In this document: in pieces, positions 42,558-55,096 of the stretch
Layout: each line of letters starts with the position of its first letter
Position numbering within the stretch: position 1 is the stretch's first letter
Source: Emergomyces orientalis
Lineage: Eukaryota > Ascomycota > Eurotiomycetes > Onygenales > Ajellomycetaceae
DNA: 64,000 bases
Assembly (NCBI GenBank): GCA_002110485.1
Contig: MOWL01000051.1
Span: 62,001-126,000 of the forward strand
Reading direction: 5' to 3'
The notes under the pieces: model-generated
The model's input: the letters and a program-made list of their open reading frames with translations, nothing else
Database searches by the model: none
Told to the model about the DNA's origin: nothing
Program-made: the position numbers and the translations under genes

Positions 42558-44705
42558 GAAAATATCTAACCATTCAACAAGGACCACGCAAAAAACATGG
42601 AGGGGAAAGACGGGATAGAGTAGCGTCGCGTTGAATGGAGAGTTGTATTGCGTTGGAGTAGCCTTGAAGCGTCGAAGAAATCGCCCTGGGAAGGGGTTGA
42701 GGGTTGTCCAAATCACGTGATCTCGAAACAGAACAGGTCTTGGGCCTGGTTTGTAATGAGCCTTCCCTCTTTGGGACTAGCGGCGTGTGTGTGGTGGTGT
42801 CCAAAAAGCGTTGCAAGAGGGATACTAAAGGATGACAACAGAGGGGATGAGGACGTTGTTGATGATGCCTCGTCGCTAACACCCCTAATACCCAAAAAAA
42901 AATTCCCCCGGGGGGTCGGTAAGAGTTCGTTTTTCGAGTGTGAGAAAGGAGACTAATGTTTAATCGACGGCCACTCAGCAGGCAGCGGAAACACCTGATT
43001 ATTTAGGAACAAAGTTCTGGTGCTATAATTCAAAACTCTACAATCATAATAAGGCGGGTTGCAGTACGTACTCCATAGACAGGAGGATAATCCAACTGTG
43101 AGAGAAAATATGAGAGAAGAAGGAGGGGGGAAACCGAAACCTCAAAGCGACAGGGAAACGTGAAGTGCCGTTGGACTAGGATGATGAAGAAAGAAGAGCA
43201 TCGCTGGGGTAAAACTGCTGCTGGAGAATCGTCATGGCTGGGAAGGGGGAAATGTTGAACCAGGAAAACATGTAGAAAAGAGGCAGTTGTGCGGACTATC
43301 GGTTTTCTAAAGATGGATCACAGTGGTTCTAACCAACAAGCAGGCAGCCCTCTATCCTCATTCCATGGCAGGCTTCTTAATAATAATAAGTTCGTACTGG
43401 TCTTGTTTTATGATCTTGTTGTCCGTGCTGGGCAGTGGAGCAAGGATTCTCGCAAACCGCAGACGTTGGAACTTAGGATGCGGCCACGAAGGCTGAAAAC
43501 GCCTCTCCTCCCAAGACGCAGCACGCTATGAAGTCTGGAAGAAGCTGACCAGCGACATAGTCATGGGTGCTAGGCGGGAAGTCGTCAATCATCAATGGCA
43601 GAAGTAGTGGGGATGATCATTGATAGGTCATGGGCCAATGTGGATGGTGGTCAAGTATGAAGGGGCATGCATGGACCACTTAATCAGGCGGCTGCAACCA
43701 CTCGCCTGGTTTCGACTACTGGTTTCAACATTCCATCCGCCAAACATGGCGGCGGTCGACAATGCCTAGCCGAACCCTTGGAGGCCATATTTCTACTGAG
43801 TACGGAGTACACAAGAGCGAAGTTCAAACATAATCTACCTGCCTCCTTTTACCCCATTTGTGTGCTTCTGTCAATGTATGTAACGTCGTACTGTCATATG
43901 TATGGAGTATGAATCCAAGAGACCTAATTAAGGGGGAGCAATGGATGCCGGGCAGGTGGCTGGCTTCAAACACGAGCCAGGGCTGAGTGGGGTCAGGGCA
44001 GCTTCCAAGAGTCCAAGGGCCTGGTCTGCAAACCCGTTGGCAGGGCATTTATTGGCCGTGTAATTGAAGATGGGCAGGGATTCTCAGCCAGGCCAATCCG
44101 TGCTTCGCTCGGCTACGGTAGAGCCAGAAACTCTGAAATTAATTGCTTTCTCTCCAAAGTTATCTCGTTGGATATTTGGGACGTTCGTACGGATCTGTAT
44201 CCATACATGCACCAGTTATATCTGATTGGATGGATAAATTACATATGGGTTACGCTAAGCCGCTTTCGAGTCGGAACAACTTAAATTCCGCAAAGAAAGT
44301 TTCTGCATCCAATGTTTCTTACCTAGGCATATATTTTTATCCGTTGAAAGAGGGCTGCAGCTTCGCACCTGATTTGGATCAAATGGAGGCTGTTTTACCT
44401 CCTATCTGTGTTCTATTGCTTGTCAGTTTATCTGTTTCATTCCTTTAAAAAATAATTCCCTTGTCGTCAGGGGGCTGTATGGAGCAAACGTTCAGAGAAT
44501 AGATGGGTATGTTTTGTCCAAAAGCTATTGACATTCTGCTCCTTTTTTTTCAATATCTACCGTCATTTGACTTGAGAAAGTTGATAAGGCAAAAGGCTGC
44601 TGTTATAAAGTCTTAAGCCTACATTGCAGCCCCAAGTAATCCATTAACAGGCTTCCCAACCCCGTACGGAGTATTAATAGTACTCTGTGGTTTGATTCAG
44701 ACAGC
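42558..44705. promoter_or_regulatory. Divergent intergenic region between the SNT1-like gene and deoxyhypusine synthase
   Basis: 2.1 kb with only short ORFs lacking recognisable domains. It holds the two promoters and leaders. A polypurine stretch (about 43080-43135) and pyrimidine-rich tracts are visible; I cannot assign specific sites. Confidence 0.4.
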
Positions 44706-46018
44706 ATGACATCGCAAGCTGCAGCTCTTCCCCGCTCAGTCACCGATGCGGTGCTCGTAGCCTCCCAACCCGTTCCTGAGGGTTCAAGGCCGGTCACGGG
44801 TATTGATTTCAACAAATATACCGGAAGGGATATTACTGTTGCAGAGCTGGTGGATGGAATGGCTGGTATGGGATTCCAGGCCAGTGCGGTCGGCGATGCT
44901 GCGCAAATCATTAATGAAATGGTACACGCATGATGCTACCTTCACCCCGCCCTGTTTCCACAACTTCCAGCGCAATGCAAATCAAGCCATAGCGGATATG
45001 AATTTGTCTAACAGATTGGTTGGTTATCCATTTTAGAGAGCCTGGCGGGACCCGGAAACGGGCGAAAAGACAACTATATTCCTAGGTTACACCTCGAATC
45101 TTATCTCATCCGGCCTAAGAGAAACGTTTCGATACCTCGCCCAGCACAAACATATATCTGCCATTGTCACTACCGCGGGCGGAATCGAGGAGGATTTTAT
45201 TAAATGCCTGGCCCCCACCTTCCTCGGCTCCTTCTCGACTCCTGGTCCGTCACTGCGGGCCAAGGGCCTGAACCGCATTGGCAACCTGATCGTGCCGAAC
45301 AGCAACTACTGCTCGTTCGAGGACTGGGTGGTGCCGATATTAGACAAAATGCTGGAGGAACAGGAAGCGTCACGGGAGATGACAATGGATGGCCCGTTCC
45401 ACTGGACGCCTAGCAAGATCATCCACCGGCTCGGGAAGGAAATCAACAATGAAAATTCGGTCTACTACTGGGCGTACAAGAATGACATACCTGTCTTTTG
45501 CCCCGCGCTGACCGACGGCAGCTTGGGGGACATGATGTATTTCCACACATTCAAGTCCTCACCGCGGCAGCTCCGCGTTGACATCGTGGAAGACGTGCGG
45601 AAGATCAACACGATGGCTGTGCGGGCTAAGCGGGCGGGGATGATTATTTTGGGTGGCGGCCTGGTCAAGCACCATATTGCCAATGCGTGCCTGATGCGCA
45701 ACGGTGCGGAGAGCGCGGTGTATATCAACACGGCGCAGGAATTTGATGGGAGCGATGCTGGCGCGCGGCCGGATGAAGCTGTCTCGTGGGGGAAGATCAA
45801 GCCGGATGCGAAGAGCGTGAAGGTATGTTTTGCTGCAAGGGCTAAATCTTGGCCTAGCCCCTTAGCCCCTAATGAAACAGCCTAATACGGTTCAGCCGGA
45901 GTTGTAGCTAACCGTTTCAACTTTTTATTATGAACAGGTTTACGCAGAAGCAACAGTGGCATTCCCTCTTATTGTTGCAGCGACATTTGCACGAGCTGAG
46001 AAGCAGTTGGGGAATTGA
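44706..46018 (+). CDS. Deoxyhypusine synthase
   Basis: Three exons, 44706-44921, 45037-45822, 45938-46018, separated by two 115-bp introns; 360 aa, the usual family length. The enzyme uses NAD and spermidine to convert one Lys of eIF5A to deoxyhypusine, the first hypusination step, in the cytoplasm. Conserved segments are GYTSNLISSGLRETFRYLAQ, TTAGGIEEDFIKCL, VPNSNYCSFEDW, IPVFCPALTDGSLGDM, GGGLVKHHIANACLMRNGA and DEAVSWGKIK. The Lys of SWGK (about residue 325) corresponds to the covalent-intermediate Lys of the human enzyme, and the VKHH pair (283-284) is present. The first exon matches the family N-terminus, which supports the start. All catalytic motifs are intact, so it should be active. 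Confidence 0.95.
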
Positions 46019-48715
46019 AAAGGTGTAATGTGAATTTATTTACCATTTAGCTCGCAGATGATTACACAGATGATCATAGCTTGGATTAAGAACATATAGA
46101 TCATGGAAAGAATAAAAATTCGTATTGTACACTGTTCGTAAGCTGTTGGCGCAAAACGCCTAACGGAAAATGATTTCTATGTTTAATGATGTTTAAACAC
46201 TAAATATATATTTCGAGCATATCTCTATATGGGGCTAGTCTCTCACCCTTCCCCCTCCCCCCAATCGTATGTAATCTTTTATCATCTAGAAATCAAAGGT
46301 CTGTCGTGGATGAAAAGAAAAGAAAAGAGAAGAAATAAAAAGGTCGGCAAAAAGCCATTTAACGCGTGTTACGTGTCTTTGGTACCCGATAGTTTGAATT
46401 CTTAATCGGGCCGGAACCGGCCAAAAGAGACAGATGAACGGATCATTGGTCTGGGAAAGGAAGGATGGTGTTTTGCAGGAAATGCCAGGAATCTTAAGCC
46501 TAGATGAAACAGGGATAACTATGCCTCCTTGCTGTGCAACAGAGGTATTTGAAGAGTACTCTTGTAGCACAGGGGATGGTGGAGTCCATTTTATATCTCT
46601 TGACGTTCGATATCTGGGGTTTGATCGGCTTGCAAAGGGCTTCCTTGGCGATGGGATGGGAGGGATTCTACTTCGTGGAGGAGCTGAGCAGATCGACAAT
46701 CATATCTTTCCTGATGGGTCTGTTTAAAGGGCCCAGGTTACTCAACTTAGGCAGACACCTTTTTTATTTATTTAGTGTACTTTAACTACCAGCCCATTCC
46801 AGTCACAACAATCTTCCTAACCGCGGAGTAGCTCGTTCGTTTGACGCTTCTCTGTCACAACTGTGCAAGGGTGGATCCCTTGGAGCACAACGCGACGGGA
46901 GGCCATATGAGGACTAGCCGTGGCAAAGCCCAGATAGACGAACCACGAAGGATGGGATTGTTCTCATTCCGTGCAGGGTAGTGGGTTAGAGAATTTCGGG
47001 GGTTGTTGTTGAAGGCTTGAAGCTTGCAGGCGGTGTGACTACGCCGGCTCCACCCAGCAGCAGCAGCAAGCGCCCTTTATTTCTGATCATAGCAAACACA
47101 GACAACAATAATGACTGGGAACAAACGGAATAAACAGTATGTTCACAACTTCCTGATACTTCAAAACCTCAGTCTCTGTTTATCCTGCGAAAATTCAGAA
47201 GTGTTTGTACTCTGTGGAAATGAAGTATTATGGTGTGCATGAACATTCTCCAGGACCGACGCCTACGCCGGCCAGAAGGTCGGCTACGATAAGTTAGCTG
47301 TAGTCCAGACCAAACAGACTGCGGCCTCCAGCCCACTTAACCCCACACCTTTCAGCCCACAACCGAGCGTTATGTTTGTAAACAGAAAATTAGTACAAGG
47401 CGACAGTCCATGTTCATTATTATTCCAACTTATTAGTGGCAATAAACTAAGGGAGCATGCAGCAAATAATGGACCCCAGATGGCCCCCACACGGTCCACA
47501 TCCAGGATATTCTTACGGGGGCTATTTTGTAGTCCTTACCCCACCCCAGACAAGCAGATGCTGGATTGGCAAGCAAGAGGCAGAGAAGTGGTGATAATAA
47601 AATATCAATAACAATAATACAACAGTGTCTGCAGGCACAAAGAATAAACTAAGTAATAACTAATCCGTACGAAGTACAGGAGGCTGCAATCGGGTAGCAA
47701 CAAGCTCATAGTTAGGCACGTTTAAGGTCAACAAAGTCCGCTACCTAGGTATTAAGACTGTCATATTTAGCTCATCCATGTCAGTGTCCATTTAGTTAGT
47801 TATTAGTTACTTCTGGAGCTTGCTGCGGCTTCTGCCTTGGGCGCTGGTGGATGACTGAATGTCCCTGAATAATAATGACAATGTGAGATCCCAAGACGAG
47901 GCGCAGATCAAGAGGCTCAAGGCAGCCATGGAAGGAGGCTGGAGATAACCGACTGCATTAAATTATTTTATTTTAAAGATATTTAAATAATTTGCAGATA
48001 CATACATGAACAACCATCCCGCAATTTATGAATGAACGAGATATTCAACTCAAAAATATATATATATATATATATATATTATTTACCGAACCAGATAGCC
48101 AACATCGGCTTCGTCTGCAAAAGTGAGGCTGGCAGAGTTGCTCTCTTCCGGGCCAATCAGCGTGGGTTGGCCAAATCTCGGTGTGTGTTGTCTCTCTAAC
48201 TCGCATCGTCGTCAACTTCATCCCCAACTTCTTCTCTTCTTCTCTATATTCCTCTTCTTCTCTTCTTTCTGATCCCGTATCTGCTCGTTTGTGTTTATTG
48301 TTTACCCGTACTACTCTCTCATTTTTGTTCTCCCTTTTTCACTCTTGTCGTCCAGGAGTCTTGAGTCTGTGCTGAGCTATTGGCGGTTTAAAATAGGCTC
48401 TACCTCTTCCCTCTATTTTCTACGGCCCCATCTCTCTCTCCGCCTTATATTTATATTCACCTTGCCTATTGTTGAGCCCAATAGCTCCTACTCGGCGCTG
48501 TCCTCATTTTCAGTCGATCGCATTGGTTGCTGTTAGTTATTGAGTGACTCACCTACAACCTCTGGCTCCAAGCCGTCTGATATAACGCTAACCTGTTGAG
48601 CCGCATCTTTTCCCAGGCAGCCTTCTGTACATCATATTCTTTTTGATCTGCTCTTCTTGCCTCAGATATCGTGTTCTGGTTATCAACCACCCCAATTAGT
48701 GATCGATCCAAAGAA
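46019..48715. other. Intergenic region between deoxyhypusine synthase and the MATH/USP-MORN-RING gene
   Basis: 2.7 kb. ORFs of 97 and 137 codons overlap on opposite strands near 46286-46727 but show no domain or codon evidence. A (TA)n tract occupies about 48056-48080. A strongly pyrimidine-rich stretch (about 48180-48500) precedes the next gene and is typical of fungal promoters and leaders. No tRNA was recognised. Confidence 0.45.
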
Positions 48716-51700
48716 ATGGATGTTGCCATCGATTCCCCCGTGAACGTCGAGCATCCAGTTGCCCCAGCTCTCCCCCACACTTCGTCGTCATTGGAGCATT
48801 CCCAACATTCCCAACCTCATTCTCCCTTTTCCTCGCAATCTGTCATGCCTCCTTCACCTCCTTTCCAATTCACAACTTCTTCAACCCATAGCACCGCCCC
48901 AGATCGACCAGCACAATCCCAAAATGTCGAGGATACTACCCAAGATCTGCCCCCTCCCACTGTTGCTGCCGCCCCCCCTCCCGCACCTCCTCAATTGGCT
49001 CCTCAGCAACCTTTAGAAGAGGACTCCATGGATACCACCCCTGATAGTACACAGCCACAACCAGAGGAAAGCTCCTCGAACCCTGTCCCCCCAGAATCAA
49101 ATCCTGAACCTGAAGTGGTTGACCCCATTGAGACTGGACCAACTACAAGCTCCGAAGTTGCCAATGCTGCCGTTCTAGCTGTCGGCTCGTCCCCAATCAA
49201 TACAGAGCGTCCTGTACCCTCAGCCACGGACGAAAGTGCACCAGGGCCTACGGTGACGGGTGTACCAGCCACCGAGAATGATCCCCAAGCCGAACCTTCA
49301 TCAGGTGAGCCCCCGCCTCAGGCCCCCTCTGGTACCCAACCCGAACAGAATAGCTCACAGGATGACTGCCCAGATAATTCCCAGGAACCGCCCGTTGAAG
49401 AGGAGGAACACGCATATTGGGCTGATATCGAGCAGGACACTTCGTCTCCTGATGAGGCAGAGATGAAGGAAATCGAGTCTGGAGATGATTATAGTGCCTT
49501 GGATTGTAAGTTTTAGCTAAGTCTTACCACCTCGTCTCCTTCTAAATTGGCTTTGGAAAAAGAAGCACTTTTCAGAGATCCTGGAGTTACTAACTTGCTC
49601 AATATTATGTGCTATACAGACGATTATTGGGAAAAGACTTTCTACAGAGAACTTGATGACCCCGAATATAAACCTGCAGAGAAAGCCCGTTTGACCTGGA
49701 AATTCAAAGGTGTACGGGGCACGAAGGCAAAACCAAACCGAGCTACTATAATGAGGTCACCAGCTGCATTCATCGGTGGTGTTTACTGGACAATTAAGTT
49801 TTTCCCCAGAGGTAACAACGTAAACTCTCTGAGCATTTACATAGAGTCTTCCGCTACACCCCCTACGCAGGACAAAGATATCCCGGAGACTGAATTCAAG
49901 GTTTTCAAAGGCCCTCCAAATGCCGTACTAAGCGATTTGGTACCAGAGGTTGATATAACTCTCCCCGCTACGGCGGATTCGAGTACAGCTACCACAGTTC
50001 TAGCCTCAGCTTCCCAGGACGACGAGAAGCAAGAGGCGCCCGCTGAAGGTGATACCCAACCCACACATGCAAAAGGACCAGCAAATGATCAGACGGAAGA
50101 ACCTTCGCCACCTGATCCGCCCCGGGATTGGAGGGTATCGGCCCAAATCGGTGTCATCTTATACAACCCAAATGAACCTAGAACTGCTTGGATGCAGTCA
50201 TCATGCCATCAATTTAACTCCCATAACGTGGATTGGGGCTGGACAACTTTCCATGGACCCTGGGACCAGATACACCAACGACAACGGGGCCAGAGACAAG
50301 CGCTGCTGCGGAACGACACTCTCGCATTTGATGCGTATATTCGAATTATCGACGATCCAACCCAGTCCCTCTGGTGGCATTCAAGCGACACTGAGCCTAT
50401 CTGGGACAGTTTAAGCCTGACCGGCTATCGGCCCATGGGTGATTCTATCGTGAAGTATAGCTTCGAGGTTGCTGGTTTGATATCCTGGCTTCTCCTCGCG
50501 CCCTTCCGGGAAATTATCCAGAGTGTGGATATCCTGGAACATCTCACCACTCCAGGTGTTAAACCGAGACCACTGTGCGAGGTTTTGCAGAGGTTTTTAT
50601 GGGATTTACGGACCCAATCTCCTACCCAACTTTTCGTTGATACCGATCATGTCATTCTAAAGCTTCGGGATCTGGGAGAATTCTCCAGAGATGTGATGGA
50701 GTTTTGGGAGAGGTTTCGACGTTCCCTTGAATTAGAGCTGGCAGGAACTGATGCCCTTGAGAAATTGGCAAATATATTTGACGGCCCGATGGTGAACAAC
50801 AACAACAACAACAACATGATCGCCGACCCCACGCTTGACGAGCAACTAGACACTGTCAACTGTTTCCGTGGAGACTTCGTCTCGAAAATTAAGATACCAG
50901 CGCAAACTTCAGACAACGTGGAGTCTGCAGTGAAGCAGCACCTCAGCGACAAACCTGGGAAGTGGTCGCTACCTGCCGTTCTCCATGTGGAGCTGTCTCG
51001 CCAGAAGTTTGACAAGGCTAGTCGCCACTGGAAGCTTATCTCCCGCCGTGTTGGCTTGGATGAAGAACTTGATCTCTCAGATCTTGCCGCTGAGCCTCAA
51101 GCTGGAAAATACAGCCTTTACGGCTTTGTTGTCCACAAGGGCAAGCGGACCTCGGGGCAATTCTACAGTATTCTCCGCCCTGGCGGACCGGGATCGCGCT
51201 GGCTTGCTTTTGAAGACGCAGGCGATAACAAGATCGAGTGTCTCACGAGAAAGGCTGCAATCGACGCTCATGAGGGCGTCGCGCCTGAAGAGGCAAGTGA
51301 TCATGATAGGTCTGGACGTGATGTTGCTGTTGTTGTCATGTACGTTCGAAATGACGTCCTGCCCCAGTTCTTGACTGGAAAAATTGAGTCATTGGAGGTT
51401 CCCGAGATGCGCAAGCACTATCTTGAACTTGGGCGTGTTCCATTCAGCTCATCATCTCCAGTTACTGTTGAGGCATATTCCCTCAGTGACCTGTCTCTGG
51501 TGAGCAATAGCCTCTTCGATGCTTATAATATGATGGACACTGCCAGATCTGTTGGCCGAGTCCGACATCTAACCTTGCCAGCAAGTACAACATTTGCAGA
51601 GCTAAGGGAAAAGCTGGCTTTGTGGCAGTCGAATGAGGACACAGATGTGAACGCAAAAGATATTCGCCTATGGCAGATTGGCCGTCTAAAATCGGGTTTC

Positions 51701-53622
51701 ATCCCCACCTCACAGCTCAGAACTATTCCAGATCTTAGTCAATCGTTGATGTTTTTTGAGCTGAATGTTCTGCGCTTATGGATGCAAGTCTTATCTGAAG
51801 GTGAGTTTGTACATATAATTAACCTGAGTACCTTGAGCCAAAATTTTTAATTCCATTCTAATCTTAATCACAGATGATGCAAAGTTATTTGCTGTGCTCA
51901 ATCCACTACCGCCTTCCAACGCCTTTGAATGCGAATTTATCTCCGAGGAAGCTGCAGAACCTGCGGATGGGTCGAGTACTCCTACAAATCAGACTCCATT
52001 AGAAGAACAGAATGCCCAGGAAGCCCAGGATGTCGGCAGGGCTGATTCGAACTTTTCTACTGATCCACCACAACCGGAAGAAAGTGGTGGCGCTTATATA
52101 ACCGCCCCTAACATGCCATCCGAGGACGTACAAATAGTAAATGAAACAGAGGCGCCCCAGGGTGAAATTTCGCCACCTTTTGAGAACGACAACAACGACA
52201 ACGACAACAATGCACCCGCTGACACCCAACAGGATCTCAGTAATGCTAGCGCAGATGTTCAGATGACCGATGCAGACCCCATCGCAGTGCCCGATGCTAA
52301 TCCCTCGCAGCATTCACAGACAGAATCCATTGACGCAGAACCCAACACAGAGGACGTCAATATTGAGGAAATTTTGATGGAAGCGGCAAATGAACCACCC
52401 AATGTCCAGACCGACGCAATTACAAATCTGATGGCACAGACGACGACACCAGAACAATCAGCTGAAATCCATGCAATCAATGAAGATGGTTCAGCCCAAC
52501 CTGCACCTAATAATACCGAGCATATTTCCACGCCCGGCCCTACCCAAGAAGACTCAGTCATGCAGGATGCCGAGCCCGAAAATCCAACTGACCTTATCTC
52601 CAACGAGAATGAAGAGACGCTTCCTACGACCCAAAACACAGAGAACGACATTAATGAAATTGCCGAGCTGCCATTTGAAGACCCAACGTTTCAGCTTGTC
52701 CCACTCTCAGCTCAAGCATATTATTTCGTCCAGATATTCGACTCGGACAAGCAAGAATTTCGTGTTGCCGGCGGTTTCTTCGCTAGGAAAACTTCTTCTA
52801 TCAAGGCTTCAGTGCGCGCCGCTCTAGGATGGCGTGACGATAGACAGTTTCACCTTTGGCATCGTGTTGAAGGTGCATCTATAGTCTCCATCTCCAGCAG
52901 CGACAGATTTAGCAAAATTGTATCTAACGATCGAGATGGCGAATGTTTCGTCGTTGGAGAGGTATTACCAAAATCACAGTATGTAATTCACCTTGTCCCT
53001 GCCTATATGTAAATTTTACCACCGCTTACTTTTCCATAATGATAGGTGCACAAAAATTTCAGAAAGTGGTTCCTTCGCCAGCCCAGATCTCCTAGCTCGG
53101 TACCTTTGGGCTTTGTCTCGTCGGCACCCAACGCAGTCTTTTACTGGGACGAAAACGGTTGACGCTACTTTTAATGGCGAATTTTATGCCGGAGACTTCA
53201 AGAAGGGATACTATCACGGCAAAGGTACTCACATATCAGACTCTGGTGCTACCTACACCGGCGATTTCGTCCTTGGCCAACGGCACGGTAAAGGCGTCAT
53301 GGAGTTCGCATCCGGCGACACGTACGACGGAGATTGGTTTGAAGATGAGCGAAATGGGCAGGGAACGTTCATAGAACGCAAGACTGGGAACAAGTACGTT
53401 GGCGGCTATCGCGCTGGCAAACGTCATGGCAAAGGCATTAGCTACTGGGAAGTTGCCGATGAAGAAATGGACCTTTGCCAAATCTGCTACAGTCAGGATC
53501 AGGATGCACTATTCTACAGCTGCGGACATGTGTGCGCATGCGTCAGTTGCGCCAAACAGGTTGACATATGCCCTATGTGCCGGAAGAAGGTTGCGAATGT
53601 CGTGAAGATTTACCGCAGCTAA
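48716..53622 (+). CDS. MATH/USP-like (catalytically degenerate) protein with MORN repeats and C-terminal RING
   Basis: Four exons, 48716-49505, 49620-51800, 51874-52978, 53046-53622, with introns of 114 (branch TACTAAC), 73 and 67 bp; phases agree and give 1550 aa. Pro/Ser-rich N-terminus (1-260); MATH-like region (about 265-510: AAFIGGVYWTIKFFPRGN; GWTTFHGPWDQIH); USP-like domain (about 525-800) where the Cys box reads GYRPMGDSIVKYSFEV without the catalytic Cys and the His box reads HKGKRTSGQFYSILRPGG with Gln for His; an Asn run (about 655-663); an acidic linker; four MORN repeats (about 1400-1490: YAGDFKKGYYHGKG and similar); then a C3HC4-type RING (CQICYSQDQDALFYSCGHVC, about 1502-1540). 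It probably scaffolds or ubiquitinates substrates; no deubiquitinase activity is expected. The start ATG is 48716. Confidence 0.82.
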
Positions 53623-54452
53623 ATAGACCGGCTTGTCGTCCTGACCAGTTTGTTTTACCATCTACTGCCGTTTTTGATGATGTTCGGATGGATGTTGCTC
53701 CAAGAGATAATTAATGATCTTGAGGTTTTTTTAGCTTTGTTTTGATCTCTTTGTTTCTCCGTTTCTCTGTCCCACCCCCCCGCGAGGATGACCTTGCTCC
53801 GAGTTAAGGAAGAATTGGTTTCAACTTGATGTTGATTTCCACTCATGTTTCCCTGCTTTGCTTCCTTAACTGTTTGTTTTACGAGTATATGCCCTGTTTG
53901 CTCCAATCTCTCCCCAGTTTATTTTAGCGATGATCGTTGTTAGCGAATGTCTTTCTGGAACCATTTACCATACCACAAATTCCCCACCCGGTCCCGTCTA
54001 GAATTTCACGATTGTTCCTTGGTTTCAATGTCCCCGTACAATCCTAGATCAAAGAAGCGGTCAAAGTCGCTGCGGACTTGGTTATTGTTGATCCCCTGAC
54101 GCTAACATTCTTGGATGAAGTGTTGTGTTTTATTAGATAGTAAACATTATTAACGACTTGTGCATACTACCTAGGTAGTTAGTTTGGAAAATGATTGAGA
54201 AGAACAAGAAAATATATTTTTTATAACAAAATCTCGCGTGTTATCTCTGACCTTTCTCGAAGATGCGAGGCATATTCAGACTCGCAAGTTATATACCTGA
54301 AGAACATTTGTCAGGTGTTAGCAAAAAAGAAAAAGAGAAAAAAAGAAAAATAACACTCAGCAGAATTCAATTGCATCTCTAACGGTGTTTGGCAGACATC
54401 TCTCTAGGTGAGTCTGAGCATTGAAGTATCGCGACAGTAAAGAAGTGGATTA
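53623..54452. other. Intergenic/boundary segment
   Basis: 830 bp from the end of the RING gene to the tail of LINE-A3. It includes the presumed 3' UTR. Composition becomes AT-rich after about 54110. No ORF or RNA gene recognised. Confidence 0.5.
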
Positions 54453-54618
54453 TTATTATTATTATTTATTCATACACCACTTAATCGCGAGGATATGTGG
54501 GTGTTCATCTATTTTAACAAGCAGGGGAAACTGTGTGGCAGGCCTTACCTGTCACTGAATTAAAAACCCTGCGATCCCCAGATCTATTCTGCCTATTTAA
54601 CATCTTCAGATTACTGTG

Positions 54619-54636
54619 GAGCAGCCACAGCTGCTC
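54619..54636 (-). other. Conserved 3' UTR hairpin of LINE-A (A3 copy)
   Basis: GAGCAGC, loop CACA, GCTGCTC: the same 7-bp stem as at 9935-9952 with a changed loop. Confidence 0.55.
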
Positions 54637-55096
54637 TTAGAGAGAGAGTGCATAGCACTATAGAAAAGAATAAAAGAAAAAGAAAGAAGAAAAAAGTGTG
54701 CAATCTCTGATATAAGAAAAAATCCCCTGAAGACTCTCATGCTGTGAGACACTGTAGTGAGTGTGTTATACTGAAGAGCTCTTCAGTCTTTTTTATATCT
54801 GACTGTTGCATTGAGTTTGATGAGCAGTTGACATGTCACTTCTTCACACTGCTTATGCTGTATTTAGGCTGACTCATTCACGCCCGGCGCGTGCAATTTC
54901 TGTGTTGATTCATGCTGATGTCACACTTTTCTGTGTTTTATTGCACTTGATGTGTGCAACTTCATATTATAATATATTAGTAGCTGTTTTTCCCACTTCT
55001 GTTCGCGCCAGTTGCATGTACTTTTATATTATTTGACATTTGTCATGCTCTTTTCTGTGCTTGTCTGCTTTCTCTGCATGCCTTTTAATGTATCAG

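Noticed and set aside
42557..42716. Upstream start of the SNT1-like ORF at 42716
   Set aside because: The added 53 residues are hydrophobic and out of character with the RD/RS-rich N-terminus; ATG 42557 is preferred.
46286..46727. Overlapping 137- and 97-codon ORFs on opposite strands
   Set aside because: No domain, no splice or homology support, and mutually overlapping; left as intergenic.
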